Part shown: positions 31,101-42,800 of the stretch, piece after piece
Position numbering within the stretch: the first letter of the stretch is position 1
How the letters are laid out: every line of letters starts with the position of its first letter
Assembly: GCA_051294375.1 (NCBI GenBank)
Contig: CM119263.1
Span: forward strand, 28,619,280 to 28,683,279
Length of the DNA: 64,000 bases
Direction of reading: 5' to 3'
From: Paraspadella gotoi
Taxonomy: Eukaryota; Chaetognatha
The notes under the pieces: generated by a model
What the model was told of the DNA's origin: nothing
Database searches by the model: none
Seen by the model: only the letters and a program-made list of their open reading frames with translations
Program-made: the position numbers and the translations under genes

Positions 31101-31494
31101 GTTTACGACGTCCCTGAGGATTTGAGCCGCTGTCGCCGGCGCCGGCGCCGCTTCCGCCGCCGCCAACGACGACGACGAAGCTCTTCGTCCTTGGCTCAAC
31201 GTCTTCCATCTGCCCCAGTAAAACCTCGGAGACGGAATCCTTCGGTTGGGTTAATCCTCGCTTTCGTTGTCGTCGTCGTCGTCGTCGTCTTCGTCGTCAC
31301 CCATCTCGTCGCAGAAGGCGCCACAATTCGCGCCATTTTTGGCGCCACATTTCGTGCAATTTCCGACGCCACGTTTTACGCTATTTTATTTTGCGCAAAG
31401 TTGGAATCCAACGAGAAAAAAAATATGGCCGATCGTTGGAAAATGACAATCTTATTGGCTAAAAAATAATAAAAGATACTGCAATGACAGAGTT

Positions 31495-31775
31495 GTGGCA
31501 GTGACAGCAGGAAGCGCCGCTATGACAGCAGGAAAGGCTGCAGCGACACGAGAAAATGCCGCAGCGACAGCTGAAAGCGCCGCAACGACAGTAGGAGGCG
31601 CCGCAGCTCTGCGAATGCGATTCAACGGGATTTACGATTTGACGAAAAACGTTTATTGGGCGAAGCGACGCCCGAAGTGCAGGGAGTGGAGCCGGGAGTG
31701 AAGCCAGGACTCAGGAGTGGACCCGGGAGTGGACCCGGGAACTGATCCGGGAGTGGCGCCCGAAGTGGCGAAATT
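31495..31775. repeat. Two adjacent minisatellites (21-bp and 12-bp units)
   Basis: Five units of about 21 bp built on GCCGCAGCGACAGCTGAAAG, followed by GGGAGTGGACCC-type units up to about 31775. The first reads as a 7-residue Ala/Thr repeat in one frame, without other support for coding. Confidence 0.65.
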
Positions 31776-32109
31776 AGAACTTGGCTCATTGGAGTGATGG
31801 GCGCTGGTGGCATGTTCCACGATGGCGCGGAAGACCGTGGGTCAAGAAAGAGAGTGACAAGACGGACCGTGCTCCACTGGTTGATGACGGAATGGGGGCA
31901 ATGGCGGGAAAAGGCAACGCGCGGGGAGTCAGTGGTTAATACGGGGAAAAAGTCAAAGTTCAAGAGGTTTGGGATTATCACGGTCTGCTACGTAGAGTTT
32001 GAGACTTAGTTTTAAAAGTAATGATTTAAAAAATTATGAAAAAAATAAAAATCTTAAAGATATATATATGGAAACTTGGACGAGGCTTGGGCGCTGTCAT
32101 CTGGTACTA

Positions 32110-32529
32110 GAGTGTAGCAAAAGATATATATGAAAAAAAATAAAAGTCAATTTATAAAAAAAAATTAATTTATTTTTGCAGTTGGCTATATCTATATAGT
32201 ATATATAAATTATATATTATATATTATATATAACTATATATTTATATAGTACTATCCCTATAAATCATAAAATTTCAAAATAAGCTTTTCTTAATTTTGA
32301 TGGAAGATTTGAATTCTTCTTCAAAAGATGATGAAAAAAAAATCATTTTTAAAAATTCTTTAAAATTTAATTTTCAGTTTAAAATATAGATTTTTCTTAT
32401 TTTTGACCTTAATGAAGGAATTTTTCAAAAAGAGTTATATTTCTTTTTAGAAACTTTTTATGACGAATCCAAATCTGTAAAAAAACCTTACAAAAAACTA
32501 TTTAATAACAATATATTTATATATATAGA
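32110..32529. mobile_element. Foldback MITE copy 3 (truncated)
   Basis: Shares long stretches with copy 1 in inverse orientation, e.g. AATGAAGGAATTTTTC and GACGAATCCAAATCTG. The right end is missing and no target duplication was found. Confidence 0.7.
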
Positions 32530-34950
32530 AAGAAATCAAAATCCCGGGCAAAGAAGTAAAACTCAAACACAATCAGAGGCGAATAAAAAATGGAGTCTCA
32601 TCTTCGATCGAGAAAATCGAGGCCATTGGTTCATCCGAGTTTATGTGACTAAATCGTTCGGCGACTCTTGATGGATTTCGGGGCCATACCATTTCCTCAC
32701 TGGGGAGGACATTCTGTAATCTGCATGGCAAGGAATAGTGCAATGACCAACGGGGTTCGCCTTTTGAACGGTGCGAAGTCGGTTGCGGACTGATTCCATG
32801 AGCAGATTAGGGAATTGGTTTTTCCGCTGACCTCGATTATTGTTATTTAATCAAACATAATCGAAAGTTTATGACCGAATTATTATGGTTATATGGGTAT
32901 ATTTTGTCGAAATTTTGTGGTTATTTTTAAATTGTGTAATTTGCTAAGTATAGACTTTTTCAGCTTATATTACATATGGAAATTACAAATATTGCTCTAT
33001 TGTTTTTGCTGAATAAGCTAATTATATTAATATTATATTTTTTTTTTCACGTAAAGCCATGAAAAACTTTAATTATAGTTTTCAATAAACTTGTTCATAT
33101 ATTCAGCTCCACAATCTTGGATCCTTTCTTCACCATTTGCTCCTTTATCCCATATCAATTATTTCTTCTGCGTCTTCTGATAGCCTAAATCTTTGCGACA
33201 ATTAAATTCGCTAGGTGATCACTACTCCTTTTTCTTTGCTCTTTCGTCTCTGCTCCTTCATCTCAACTCCTTACCTCAGAATTTGCTCCTTTTTCCTTTT
33301 CCTACTCAAGAGACTCAAGAACGAAAAAAAAAACCTTTTTCTTCGCTCCTTTGAAAATGAATCATCATTGAAAATTCTTTGTCCCAGACTTCCGGAGTTC
33401 TAACCCTGACCCTTTGCCCCAGACATCCGGTTCTGGTCCTCTAAACCTGACCCTTTGCCCCAGACTTTAGGGCCCCTTAATCTGCTCTTTACCTACGACC
33501 CCATAAGACTGACACCCAACCAATCTAGCCCATATCATTGACCTAATTTCCCTCTTCCTCCTGCCCTTCACTCTCCACCCTCTGCCCTTCACTCCTTAAC
33601 CTCTACTCTTCTGCTCTTCCTCTTCCCTAATCCATTTCTCCGCCGCCAGTGTTGACGAATGGCCTCCCCTACTCTCCCCCTCCCCACAACCCCTCCCCAC
33701 ACCCTGCCCTACCTCCTCCCCAATCCCCACCTTGATTTCCCCTCGACGGTTGACCTCTCATTTTTCGGTCCAGGATCAAAAAAATGTCCCCAACGGATCT
33801 TGAGCTTCGTGGGGGGGGAAAAAAGAAAGAAGAAAAGAAAGAAGAAAACCAGGAAATCGAGCTTTTCGCTCGTTTTTTCTTGGAAAAACTTACCTCGACC
33901 TCAAATCTTGACCCAATGAAACTTTTAGCAAACGATTAACCTCTTACCTCCTGCGACTTTTTCGACCACTCAATTTCAAGACGGTACACGTCACATTCTT
34001 TTTTTTTAGCTGTTTGAGTCAGCACGTACAAGGCTGGCTAGGATTTATTACTTTTTGTAATTATTTTTGTAATATGAATTTCTATTTTTCTCTCTCTACC
34101 AGACCGATTAGTCAATTAAAAGAACAATGAAAACAAAATCTTTATTTATATATTTATTGGAATAGAATATTCTATAAAAGCCACTCTGTTATTCCCCCTT
34201 CCAGTTAGCCACAGCATTATCCCTACACGTCGGCGCACGCCATACTCGCCAACACAGTCCTTTTTTGACCCTCTCCGGAATCTCTCGTTCCTTTTTCATC
34301 TCAAACCCCAATAATCTAATCCTACGATTTGTTCTAATTTTCCCTCCGGTTTTCTCATCCCAAAACTCGTCAGCATTTGTATCTCATCACAGTCTTTTCA
34401 CTCTCGACACGAGTCGTCGCGATGGACCATCATGTCTTTCACACTCGTTAATCGACATTATCACCCCAGGCCATCTTTGCCTCTTTTCACACCCCCTCAT
34501 TCTCACGGCCTTCATCTTTTTGCTCTCACCCACTCTTCCGGCAAAATCCGTTTCCTTGTTGCTCCTCAACCTCCATCCCCCCTCCACCTCCTCCCTGACC
34601 CATTGACCACCACCACTGACCACCACAACTAACTCTACCTAACCCCCTCACCCCCATTTTTTCGCGCCTCATGGGCAGCGACTCGATCCTGATTAAGTCG
34701 GGGATTTTTTTCCTTCCGGCGACTCAAAGCGAATTTGGTTCCAACTCTTTTTTTTCTTTTTTTTTTTCTTTATTTTTCTTTATTTTTTTTTCTTATTTTA
34801 TTCTTTTTTTTCTTCTTTTTTTTCCGCTTTTTTCGTCTTTTATTTTCGTTTCGCGTCGAACGTCGGTCAAAAAACAAAATGGCGGACGTGGATTAAATTG
34901 CAGTGCGGATTGCGTAACGAGAGCGAGGCTGGCATTTTCTCAGAAGTAAT
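32530..34950. other. No recognised gene
   Basis: AT-rich sequence, a possible unclassified repeat fragment at 32560-32830, and pyrimidine-rich DNA at 33100-34800 whose ORFs have only Ser/Leu/Pro/Phe bias. An AAAATGGCGG (YY1-like) site lies at about 34878. Confidence 0.5.
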
Positions 34951-34957
34951 CGAAAAA

Positions 34958-35789
34958 GCATTTAATTATTTTTTAAATATATACGACATAAAACCTCAAC
35001 CGAACTTCATACAATCATACAATACAATTTCTCCCAGTTTGTCATATATTTCAGTTCATCTACAGTGTTTTAAATGAACTTTCGTACTGTTCGTACATTT
35101 AACCTCCGTTGTCAAGGAGACTCTTTTGACCGAGTTTTTCGCTCGAGCCAAAACAGGACTCGGTCAGGATTTCAAGGTTTAGATTCCGCTCTGCCCAGAT
35201 TAGGGTTGGCCGTGGTCGGACTTGAATAGTAGAGTGGAGCTCCCGAGAACAAAAATTTGATTTTAGTCAATTAAAAATAATAATATTATGCGAGATAGTA
35301 TGATTATGGAATATATAAAATATTTTGTTCATATTGTTTCGACAACAGAAACGCAAAATGAAATATATNNNNNNNNNNGCATTTAATTATTTTTGAAATA
35401 TATACGATATAAAACCTCAACCGAACTTCATACAATCATACAATACAATTTCTCCCAGTTTGTCATATCTTTCAGTTCATCTACAGTGTTTTAAATGAAC
35501 TTTCGTACTGTTCGTACATTTAACCTCCGTTGTCAAGGAGACTCTTTTGACCGAGTTTTTCGCTCGAGCCAAAACAGGACTCGGTCAGGATTTCAACGTT
35601 TAGATTCCGCTCTGCCCATATTAGGGTTGGCCGTGGTCGGACTTGAATAGTAGAGTGGAGCTCCCGAGAACTAAAATTTGATTTAAGTCAATTAACAATA
35701 ATAATTTTATGCGAGATAGTATGATTATGGAATACATAAAATATTTTGTCCATATTGTTTCGGCAACAGAAACGCAAAATGAAATATTG
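34958..35789. repeat. Direct 411-bp duplication split by a 10-N gap
   Basis: 34958-35368 and 35379-35789 are the same length and nearly identical, separated only by the 10-N gap at 35369-35378. Most likely overlapping contig ends from two haplotypes rather than a biological tandem copy. Confidence 0.85.
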
Positions 35790-36528
35790 TGGCGGTATAT
35801 TCACACCGCCTCCCGTCCATCATCCTTCAGCCAAATTGATTGGCTCAGAGGAGGACCCCACCATCCCAAGCGTAATGTTCCATCCACAGTCCTAACGATT
35901 TCCCTCTGCGTTAGCAAAGCGAGACCGTCCTAGGGTAACCGCGCCAGTGACTGGAAGCGTCACTGAGGGTAGGAAGCCCCCAAAGCCAACAGTGAGATGC
36001 CCCATCCCAATGGGCATCATAGGTAACCCTGCTGTTGCCATGATATATTTATAGTATTATCCTTATAAAATAAAAAAATTTCAAAATGATTTGTATAAAA
36101 TTTTTATTAGCGATTCCTCATAAAAAGTTAGACCAAAAATATAAAACATGTTATCAAAAATTATTTTGTCTTCAGTACCAAATTTGAAAAAAAGGTTAAA
36201 ATTCATTACGTTTGTACTCTTTGTAGTAAAACCTTTAAGGAAGGAACTTTTGATACAACCAAGAATGAGATTGAGTTCGCTTACAAACCTAATATGTGAT
36301 AAAACTTTTTTGCTATTTTTCGCAGCTTTAACTTTAAAATATCATATAACTTATTTTACAAAAGTTTTTTTTTTTAAGAATCTGAATCTGTTATTAAAGT
36401 TAAAGAAGAATGATTTTAAAATTTTATGAGTTTACAAGGATATTAGTACCAAGAAAATACAATTTGCTCTACTGTTATGCTAAAAAAAAATATTGTTAAC
36501 GCGCTTAATATATTCATCACTCCACCCT
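35652..36528. mobile_element. Foldback MITE copy 4 carrying an insertion
   Basis: Same ends as copy 2 (AGAGTGGAG ... CTCCACCCT). Flanking 10-mers CTTGAATAGT and ATTGAATAAC share TTGAATA in register, a decayed target duplication. About 255 bp (35788-36042) interrupt it relative to copy 2. A partial fifth copy begins at 35231 in the duplicated segment. Confidence 0.8.
35788..36042. mobile_element. GC-rich insertion inside MITE copy 4
   Basis: Sequence absent from copy 2 at the equivalent point, flanked by ATAT. GC-richer than its host, with a CAGTGACTGGAAGCGTCACTG hairpin region. No tRNA boxes or ORF were recognised; probably a small retroelement. Confidence 0.5.
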
Positions 36529-36544
36529 ATTGAATAACGCTTGT

Positions 36545-36665
36545 TTCCATAGTTTCTCCTAATTCCTTCTGATTGGCTTTCCGTTGCGATTGGCTTCTCT
36601 TTCTTAATGGATCAGAGTGATGTTTGGCTTTTATTGCAATTAGCTTTGCGTTTTGATTGGCCATG
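36545..36665 (-). promoter_or_regulatory. CCAAT-box group
   Basis: Three ATTGG motifs (CCAAT on minus) at about 36571, 36588 and 36656 plus near matches. No adjacent gene start was found, so the function is unknown. Confidence 0.3.
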
Positions 36666-36877
36666 GCCAAGAGGAAAACTCGTCGACTGATAAATCTTTT
36701 TTTCCTTTTCTCGTATAATTGCGACATTCTTACGTGTTTAATTCGAAATCTTAGTATCTGTTTTATTTAGTATCCGTTTATTTTTTTTTCTTGCTTCGCA
36801 GACGATAATGAAAAATGTTTTGTGCAAAATTTGTCTTTCCTTATTGGATTTTTCTTTCAGCTTTTTAGTATCTTGTC

Positions 36878-36920
36878 TTAATGCCTTAATGCCTTAATGC
36901 CTTAATGCCTTAATGCCTTC
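36878..36920. repeat. (TGCCTTAA)n octamer repeat
   Basis: Five perfect 8-bp units. Confidence 0.9.
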
Positions 36921-37592
36921 CCCTTTTTCCTTTTCTCGGTCTTGGCCTCTTTCTCTTTTCCATTGTCTCTCCTGATCTCTGCTTATCAGCACTCTTCTCA
37001 TCTCCATGTTTTCATCACTTCTTCCTCTCTCTCTCTCCAGTATCACTTCCCCGCTCACTCTTTCTCCTTTCCACCTAAACCACCCTCGACCACCCATTTC
37101 TTATCGCAGGTGGTTTTTCTGGGTCGCTCGCATCTTCCACCTCACCGTCCATAAAAAAAAAAAAAGAAAAAAGAAAAAGAAAGATGAGGACGAGAGGAAA
37201 GGAAAAGAGGGGGACGACCTCGCGTCCGGGTCACCGACAACGATGACGACGACGTCGACGACGACGTGGCAACTCGAGTAACGACGTCCCTGGCGACGCC
37301 GTTAAGGACGCCGTAGGAAAAACGATCGCGACCGCCACGCCCATTGCGACGACGACGACGAAGAAAGAAGAAGACAACGACGATGACGACGAATAAAACG
37401 AGAGACGACGAAGAAGACGCACGAAGCGTCGACCATCGATAAATTATAAAAAAAACAAACATCTCGAAACTCTCCAAGTTCTTTTCTTATTGGCTACAGT
37501 TAGCGGAGATAAAGCGAGATTAAACACTGCTCTTGGAGTGTCTCCCTCTCTCTCTCTTCCTCTTCCTCTCTCTTCTCTCTCTCTCTCTCTCG

Positions 37593-37629
<37 letters not shown>

Positions 37630-37830
37630 ATCTCTCTCTCCTCTCTCTCTCTCAAACATAATTTCATCATCTCTGAAAAAAGAGAAATAAAAAAACAAAA
37701 GGAGAAGAGAAATAAACGAGACAAACCGACGCAAATTTTAATAATAAAAAAAGAAGAGAAAGAGAAAAAACAAAAATTATTCTTTTGTTTATTTTTATTT
37801 CATCGACGATAAACAAAAAGCTAAAAATAA

Positions 37831-39868
37831 ATGAGGTGGGAAGTGGGCGTGGCCGCAGGGAGGAAGAGGAGGAGGAGGAAGAGGAATCCCAGAAATTCAT
37901 ATCAACTCTTATTAATTCTGAGCGGAAAGGAGGAAGAGAAAATTGAGATGGAGTGGGAAAACGTTGTTGTTGTTGTTGGGAGGAAGCCAGAGGAGGTTGA
38001 GATGGGGAAAAGAGAGGATGAGATGAAGAAAAGAGAGGATGAGACGAAGGACATAAAGGTTGAGATGGGAAAAAGAGAGGATGAGATGAACCAGATGAAG
38101 TCGATGACCGAAAGGATGGAGAATATTTCGCCGAAAACCGTTGGCAGCAATGGAGCGCAAATGGACAAAACTGGCAGCTCGAAAAAGGATCAAATGAACG
38201 ACAAATATTGCAAGGGAAAACCAGAAAAAAACCAAAGGGATGATCTTCGACATTTTCAAGACTCATCATCAAATCGAGATCGAAGCGGACAAAGTGTTGG
38301 ACATAAACTCGAACGAAATCACACATTTTCGTCAATGAAAGACAAAAAGGAATCGATGCTTTTCTTAGGCGACAATATTTTTCATCCCAAATTCATGACG
38401 AAGGACAAACTGGGACAATCACTGGCAATCTCGCCAAAGGATATAGTGAGCGACGCGAAAAAGTCATTAATTCATGACAAACAATCGATTAAAAGTTTTT
38501 TCCATCCTGAAAAATCGAAATACATTCGGGAACAAACTCCGGCTAATTTATCAAAAGAAAGATTATTATTACGCGTCAAGAATTCGTCTGAAAAAAATCA
38601 CGTTCGTCGTAAAAACTCGAAAAGAATCGTTAAAAGTTTTGGGTCAGAAATGAAAAATCGAAAGAACTTTTGTAAAATCGAAAAATCGCGGAAAATAAAA
38701 AGTCTTTGGCCGAAGAAATCACGGACGGATGACGACGATGACGACGATGAGGACGACGAAGTGACGACGACGACGACGAGAACCACCGCCGGACTCATTA
38801 CTCTTTCAACGACATATCACACAGGACGCCCCGACGACGCCGGTTCGATATTCCGACGCCGACATCGACCCCGCCAACGACGCCGTCGCCGCCACCGCCG
38901 CCCCTACCGCGCCTCGACGCCACTGCCATCGGAAATGAAAAGCGGCGCTCATTCCTCATTCCGGGCGGCGTCGCTAGCCCGGCGTTCCGCGGCCGCGGAG
39001 GATTTTCCGTCGGCGAAGTTCGATGCGAGTGAGACGTGGAGAGGAGAGTGGACGAGGTGGTTGGAGCTGGGGTGGTCGGGAAGATGGAGTCGGAGAAGAA
39101 GGTGGAGTAAAACGCGCTGGAGCAGAACAAGATGTCTCCCGTCTCTCTCTCTCACCCCGTCGATTACTCCGTCTCTCTCTCCGTTCACGTCGTCTCCCTC
39201 TCTATCGTTTCGTCCTCTCTCGACGCTCGATTCGTCTCCCTCTCTATCCTTTCGCCCTCTATCTCCCTCTCCTTCTCCCGATTTTCATCATTCATCCCCC
39301 TTTCCTCCCTCTCTCTCCTTTTTGCCTTCGAAAGAGAAAAAACTCGATGAAAAATTGGGAATAGAACCGAAGAAAATTATATCCGGAGTTTCGTTCGAGT
39401 TCACATCCGGGGTCTCTCCCGCTGAGGCATCGACGCCGACGTCAAAGGTTACGTCGCCGATTACGTCGCCGATAACTTCGCCGACTTTCTCGCTAATTAA
39501 ATCGACAACGACTTCATCTGTATCGTCGTCTTTGAATTCAAGGTCGGAGTTAAACCCAAACGAAACGACAATCGTCGCTGATTCGTCGATTATCGACTTC
39601 GATCGACCAATCAGAGTCGAGGCTTCTTCCTCGTCTTCGTCCTCCTTCTTCGTCTCTTCATCGTCGCCCCGTTTACCTTCCTCGTCCTCTCCTTCTCTCT
39701 TCGGCTTCTTCTCATCCCGGTTCGCTACTTCTAATTCGTCCACCACTCCTCTCGGCTCCTCCTCATCCTCCTCCTCCTCCTCTTACACCTCCTCCTCCTC
39801 CTCACCCTCCTCCGCCATCTTGTGGCGCCACCTCTTTGTTCTCAGCCTCATCTCCGTCGTTGGCGCAG
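37831..39868 (+). CDS. Long Lys/Ser-rich exon ending in a membrane segment
   Basis: 2,038 nt without a stop. The protein starts Arg/Lys-rich, has a charged repeat (EMGKREDEM twice, 38002-38090) with heptad-like spacing, a poly-Asp run, Ser/Pro-rich tracts, and ends [20 protein letters not shown]. No family recognised. Donor GCAG|GTAAAA, phase 1, fits the first LDLa exon. The true start is unsure because GGCCGCAG at 37852-37859 could also be an acceptor. Confidence 0.55.
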
Positions 39869-42800
39869 GTAAAAAAAAAAGGGGGAAAAAAGGGAAAATA
39901 GGAAAATAGGATAAAATGAAAAAAAATGGAGAGAAAAAAAGTGGGGCAAAAAAGAGATAAAGACAAAAGGTCAATTTGAAAGGGTTAAATTATCGAGACC
40001 CAGCAGGTCGAGGGGGGGGAGAGGAGGAATGAGATGTAGGGAAGAAGACGAGAAGAGAGAGATGAGAGAGAGATACAGAGAGCGAGAGAGGGACACGCGG
40101 GCAGAAGGAGGACGCAGAGAGAGGAGAGACGAGATGGCGGTAACGAATGCGCACTCTCAGACAAATGCGTTACATAAAGTGTGAGCTTTTTTCATTTGAG
40201 ATAATATATAATTTTAAATATTTAAATGTTTGAATTAAATAATATGATCCTAGCTTCATTGTTCATTTAGCTCGGTCGGTCGATGGAAACTTATTCAAAG
40301 AATTAATTTCATTTTTTTTCTTCCTCATCGCTTAGGTCGTCTTTGTGTGCCTACAAATATTTGTAAAGGATTTTAAATAAATAAATATAAGATAAATGCA
40401 TACATCGTCTTCGCAATCATTTTATCCGTCGTCTGTAATCACTCGTCGTCCACGTTATGACACGTCTACCCGTCGTACGTCGTCGTCGTCTCGGGTCGTC
40501 GTCAGTCGGGCGGTGCAGAATGCGTCAAGGCACTGCACCGTTTTTATGGTTTCACTGGGAAACAAAAGTCATGCAGAGAAAACGAATTCGTATTGAGTTA
40601 CGGTATTTGGAGCTTCAAAAACTTTCAATTTATTTTCTCGTTCTCTCTCTCTCTTTCCTTGCTCCCTCTTCCCAGACCGTCCGCTTTTCAGTACTTCTTC
40701 TCTCTCTCTTCTCATCTCCGACTCCTCGTTCTCTCTCTCCTTTTTCGTCCACTCTCTCTCCTCCATCATCTGTCTCTCTCTCCTCTCTCTCTCTCTCCCT
40801 CTGCTCTCTCTTTCTGACTACCTAATTAATAATATAAATAAAGAAAAAAAAACATTATATGAACTTCATTGATAGGGAAGTTCCAAAGCACGCTTGTAGG
40901 AGCATTAACCTTAATATTATTTCCGGCTCCGCAAAATTACAAAAAAACAAAAACAAGAAAATGTGTAGCTCACACAAAAAACGTTCTCAAAATAGATTAT
41001 CGATCAATAAGCAATTCTAATTTCGCTTATCTCTTTCAAGGCAAACCAACACTTTTTCCTGAAGTACCCACGGGCTTCCATGCGACAAGGGATCGCCATG
41101 CTGTCACTTAATGAGTGCTCGTCGCATAATCGATGAACGGTCGAATCTTTCAGGGCCACAGCGCTTCTACCCAGTTCGCAACGACCAATGGCATTTTTCG
41201 TACTGTCGAGATCTCTCTGTCGCGCGTCTGACCGGAGGAGGTGTTTGCTGGGTGGAGGGAGTGACAGTTCTGGAGGAGTTTCCGTGGTCCAACCTTCGAC
41301 GCGCGACCTTCTGAGTGCTCACTTGTGGTCCACTTATGCAGGGCGGGTCTTTTGGGTGGCTCTGGCTTTGTGACCAGGAGCTCCATCTTCATGAAAAGAG
41401 GACGAGAAGGAGGAGAGAGAGGAGAAGAAAATGAGCGAGGATAGGACACACAAGAGCGAGGATATGGAGAGCGAAGTAGTTGAAGAGGAGGAGGAATCAT
41501 TATCCGGATGGAGTGTCGTCAGAAGTTAAAGGCGGCAGTGGCGAAGCGTCGTTGCGGGTCGGATGTCGGCGTGCGGAAAATAGTCAGAAGCTCGGAGCTC
41601 GAGCCATCAGTCGGATTGCGTAGTGCGCGTCTGTGTCTGTTAATTGTGCTTAGCTCATAGTAATTACGAGTCATAGTAATGTTGACAATAATAGTGCTTA
41701 TAGATATTTATAGTGGTTCTATATCGTCTCGAAATTGTCTGTTGAAGCTTGTGTCGTTCTTTACTTATCTAGTGTCAGTTCCTCTCTGTATATCGTCCGT
41801 CTAGATCAGTGCGACTGAAACCAGAATTTTTTTCGTTTTTCCTCGTTTTGATTTACTCTCGACACTAATTCAGTAAACAAGTCACTGAATCTTTTTATTA
41901 ATTTTTTATTATTCATTTCCGCGTCATTAAAATCCTGTAAACTCTATTCAGTTTATAATCCTTTAAAACCTTATGTCAAACATAATAATAGTCTGTTTTT
42001 CTTTTTACTGTTAACGCCAAATTCTATTTTCCCTTATTACTGACCCATATATACTACATCGTATGATATCACTCGGCAAAGTACGTACTATCGAAAGATG
42101 CCCTGATTAATCGTAAAGTTCGACGAGAGTAGATCTAAAAAGTTCTTATCCATAGAAAACCATTTTTCTTTTTTTGCACTCGCACGTTTCGAAAATATAT
42201 TGATACTCTCTGATTCGTTCTTTTGATAAAGGAAATTCGCGGTAGAAAAGATAGTTTTGTTCCATACGAAAAAAAAGAGCAAAAGTGTGTGAAAAGATGG
42301 TAAAGGATAATGTCTGGATTTTTTCTTCAGCATCGAAAAACGAACTTTAAGGTACTCTTGTAATTTTATATGGTCACAATACCAATATAATGGAGGAATC
42401 TTTATTTCGAGGCGATTCAAGTCTAATATAAACTAATAGTCATACTCTTGGCCCGCGTGAGTTAATTGGACAGGCTTTAGTGAGGTTTTAGAGTGCCCAG
42501 TTCTTGCATCTCCTATTTCTGACAATGCATGGAATAAATTGAATATAGTCAGGGGGTTCCATTCGGATCAAGCTTTTAACGAATTCAAAGTATTCTAGGT
42601 CGACTAAGAAAAAATCACGAGACTCATTTTATTCCACTCCAGAAACCTGGCTTCGCCCTATTCCGTTTAATGAAGTTGGTTTATAATGACGTTTATATTG
42701 TACAAATGATAAATTTGTGGTTTCGGTCTGTCGAGTTTATGCTTTCTAGCACTGTTGTCCGACGTTTTGCGATCTCGAAATTGCAAAAATCGTGATATTG

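Noticed and set aside
41111-41500. Short ORFs on both strands in GC-richer sequence
   Set aside because: No family similarity, no splice signals, and the region adjoins suspect noisy sequence.
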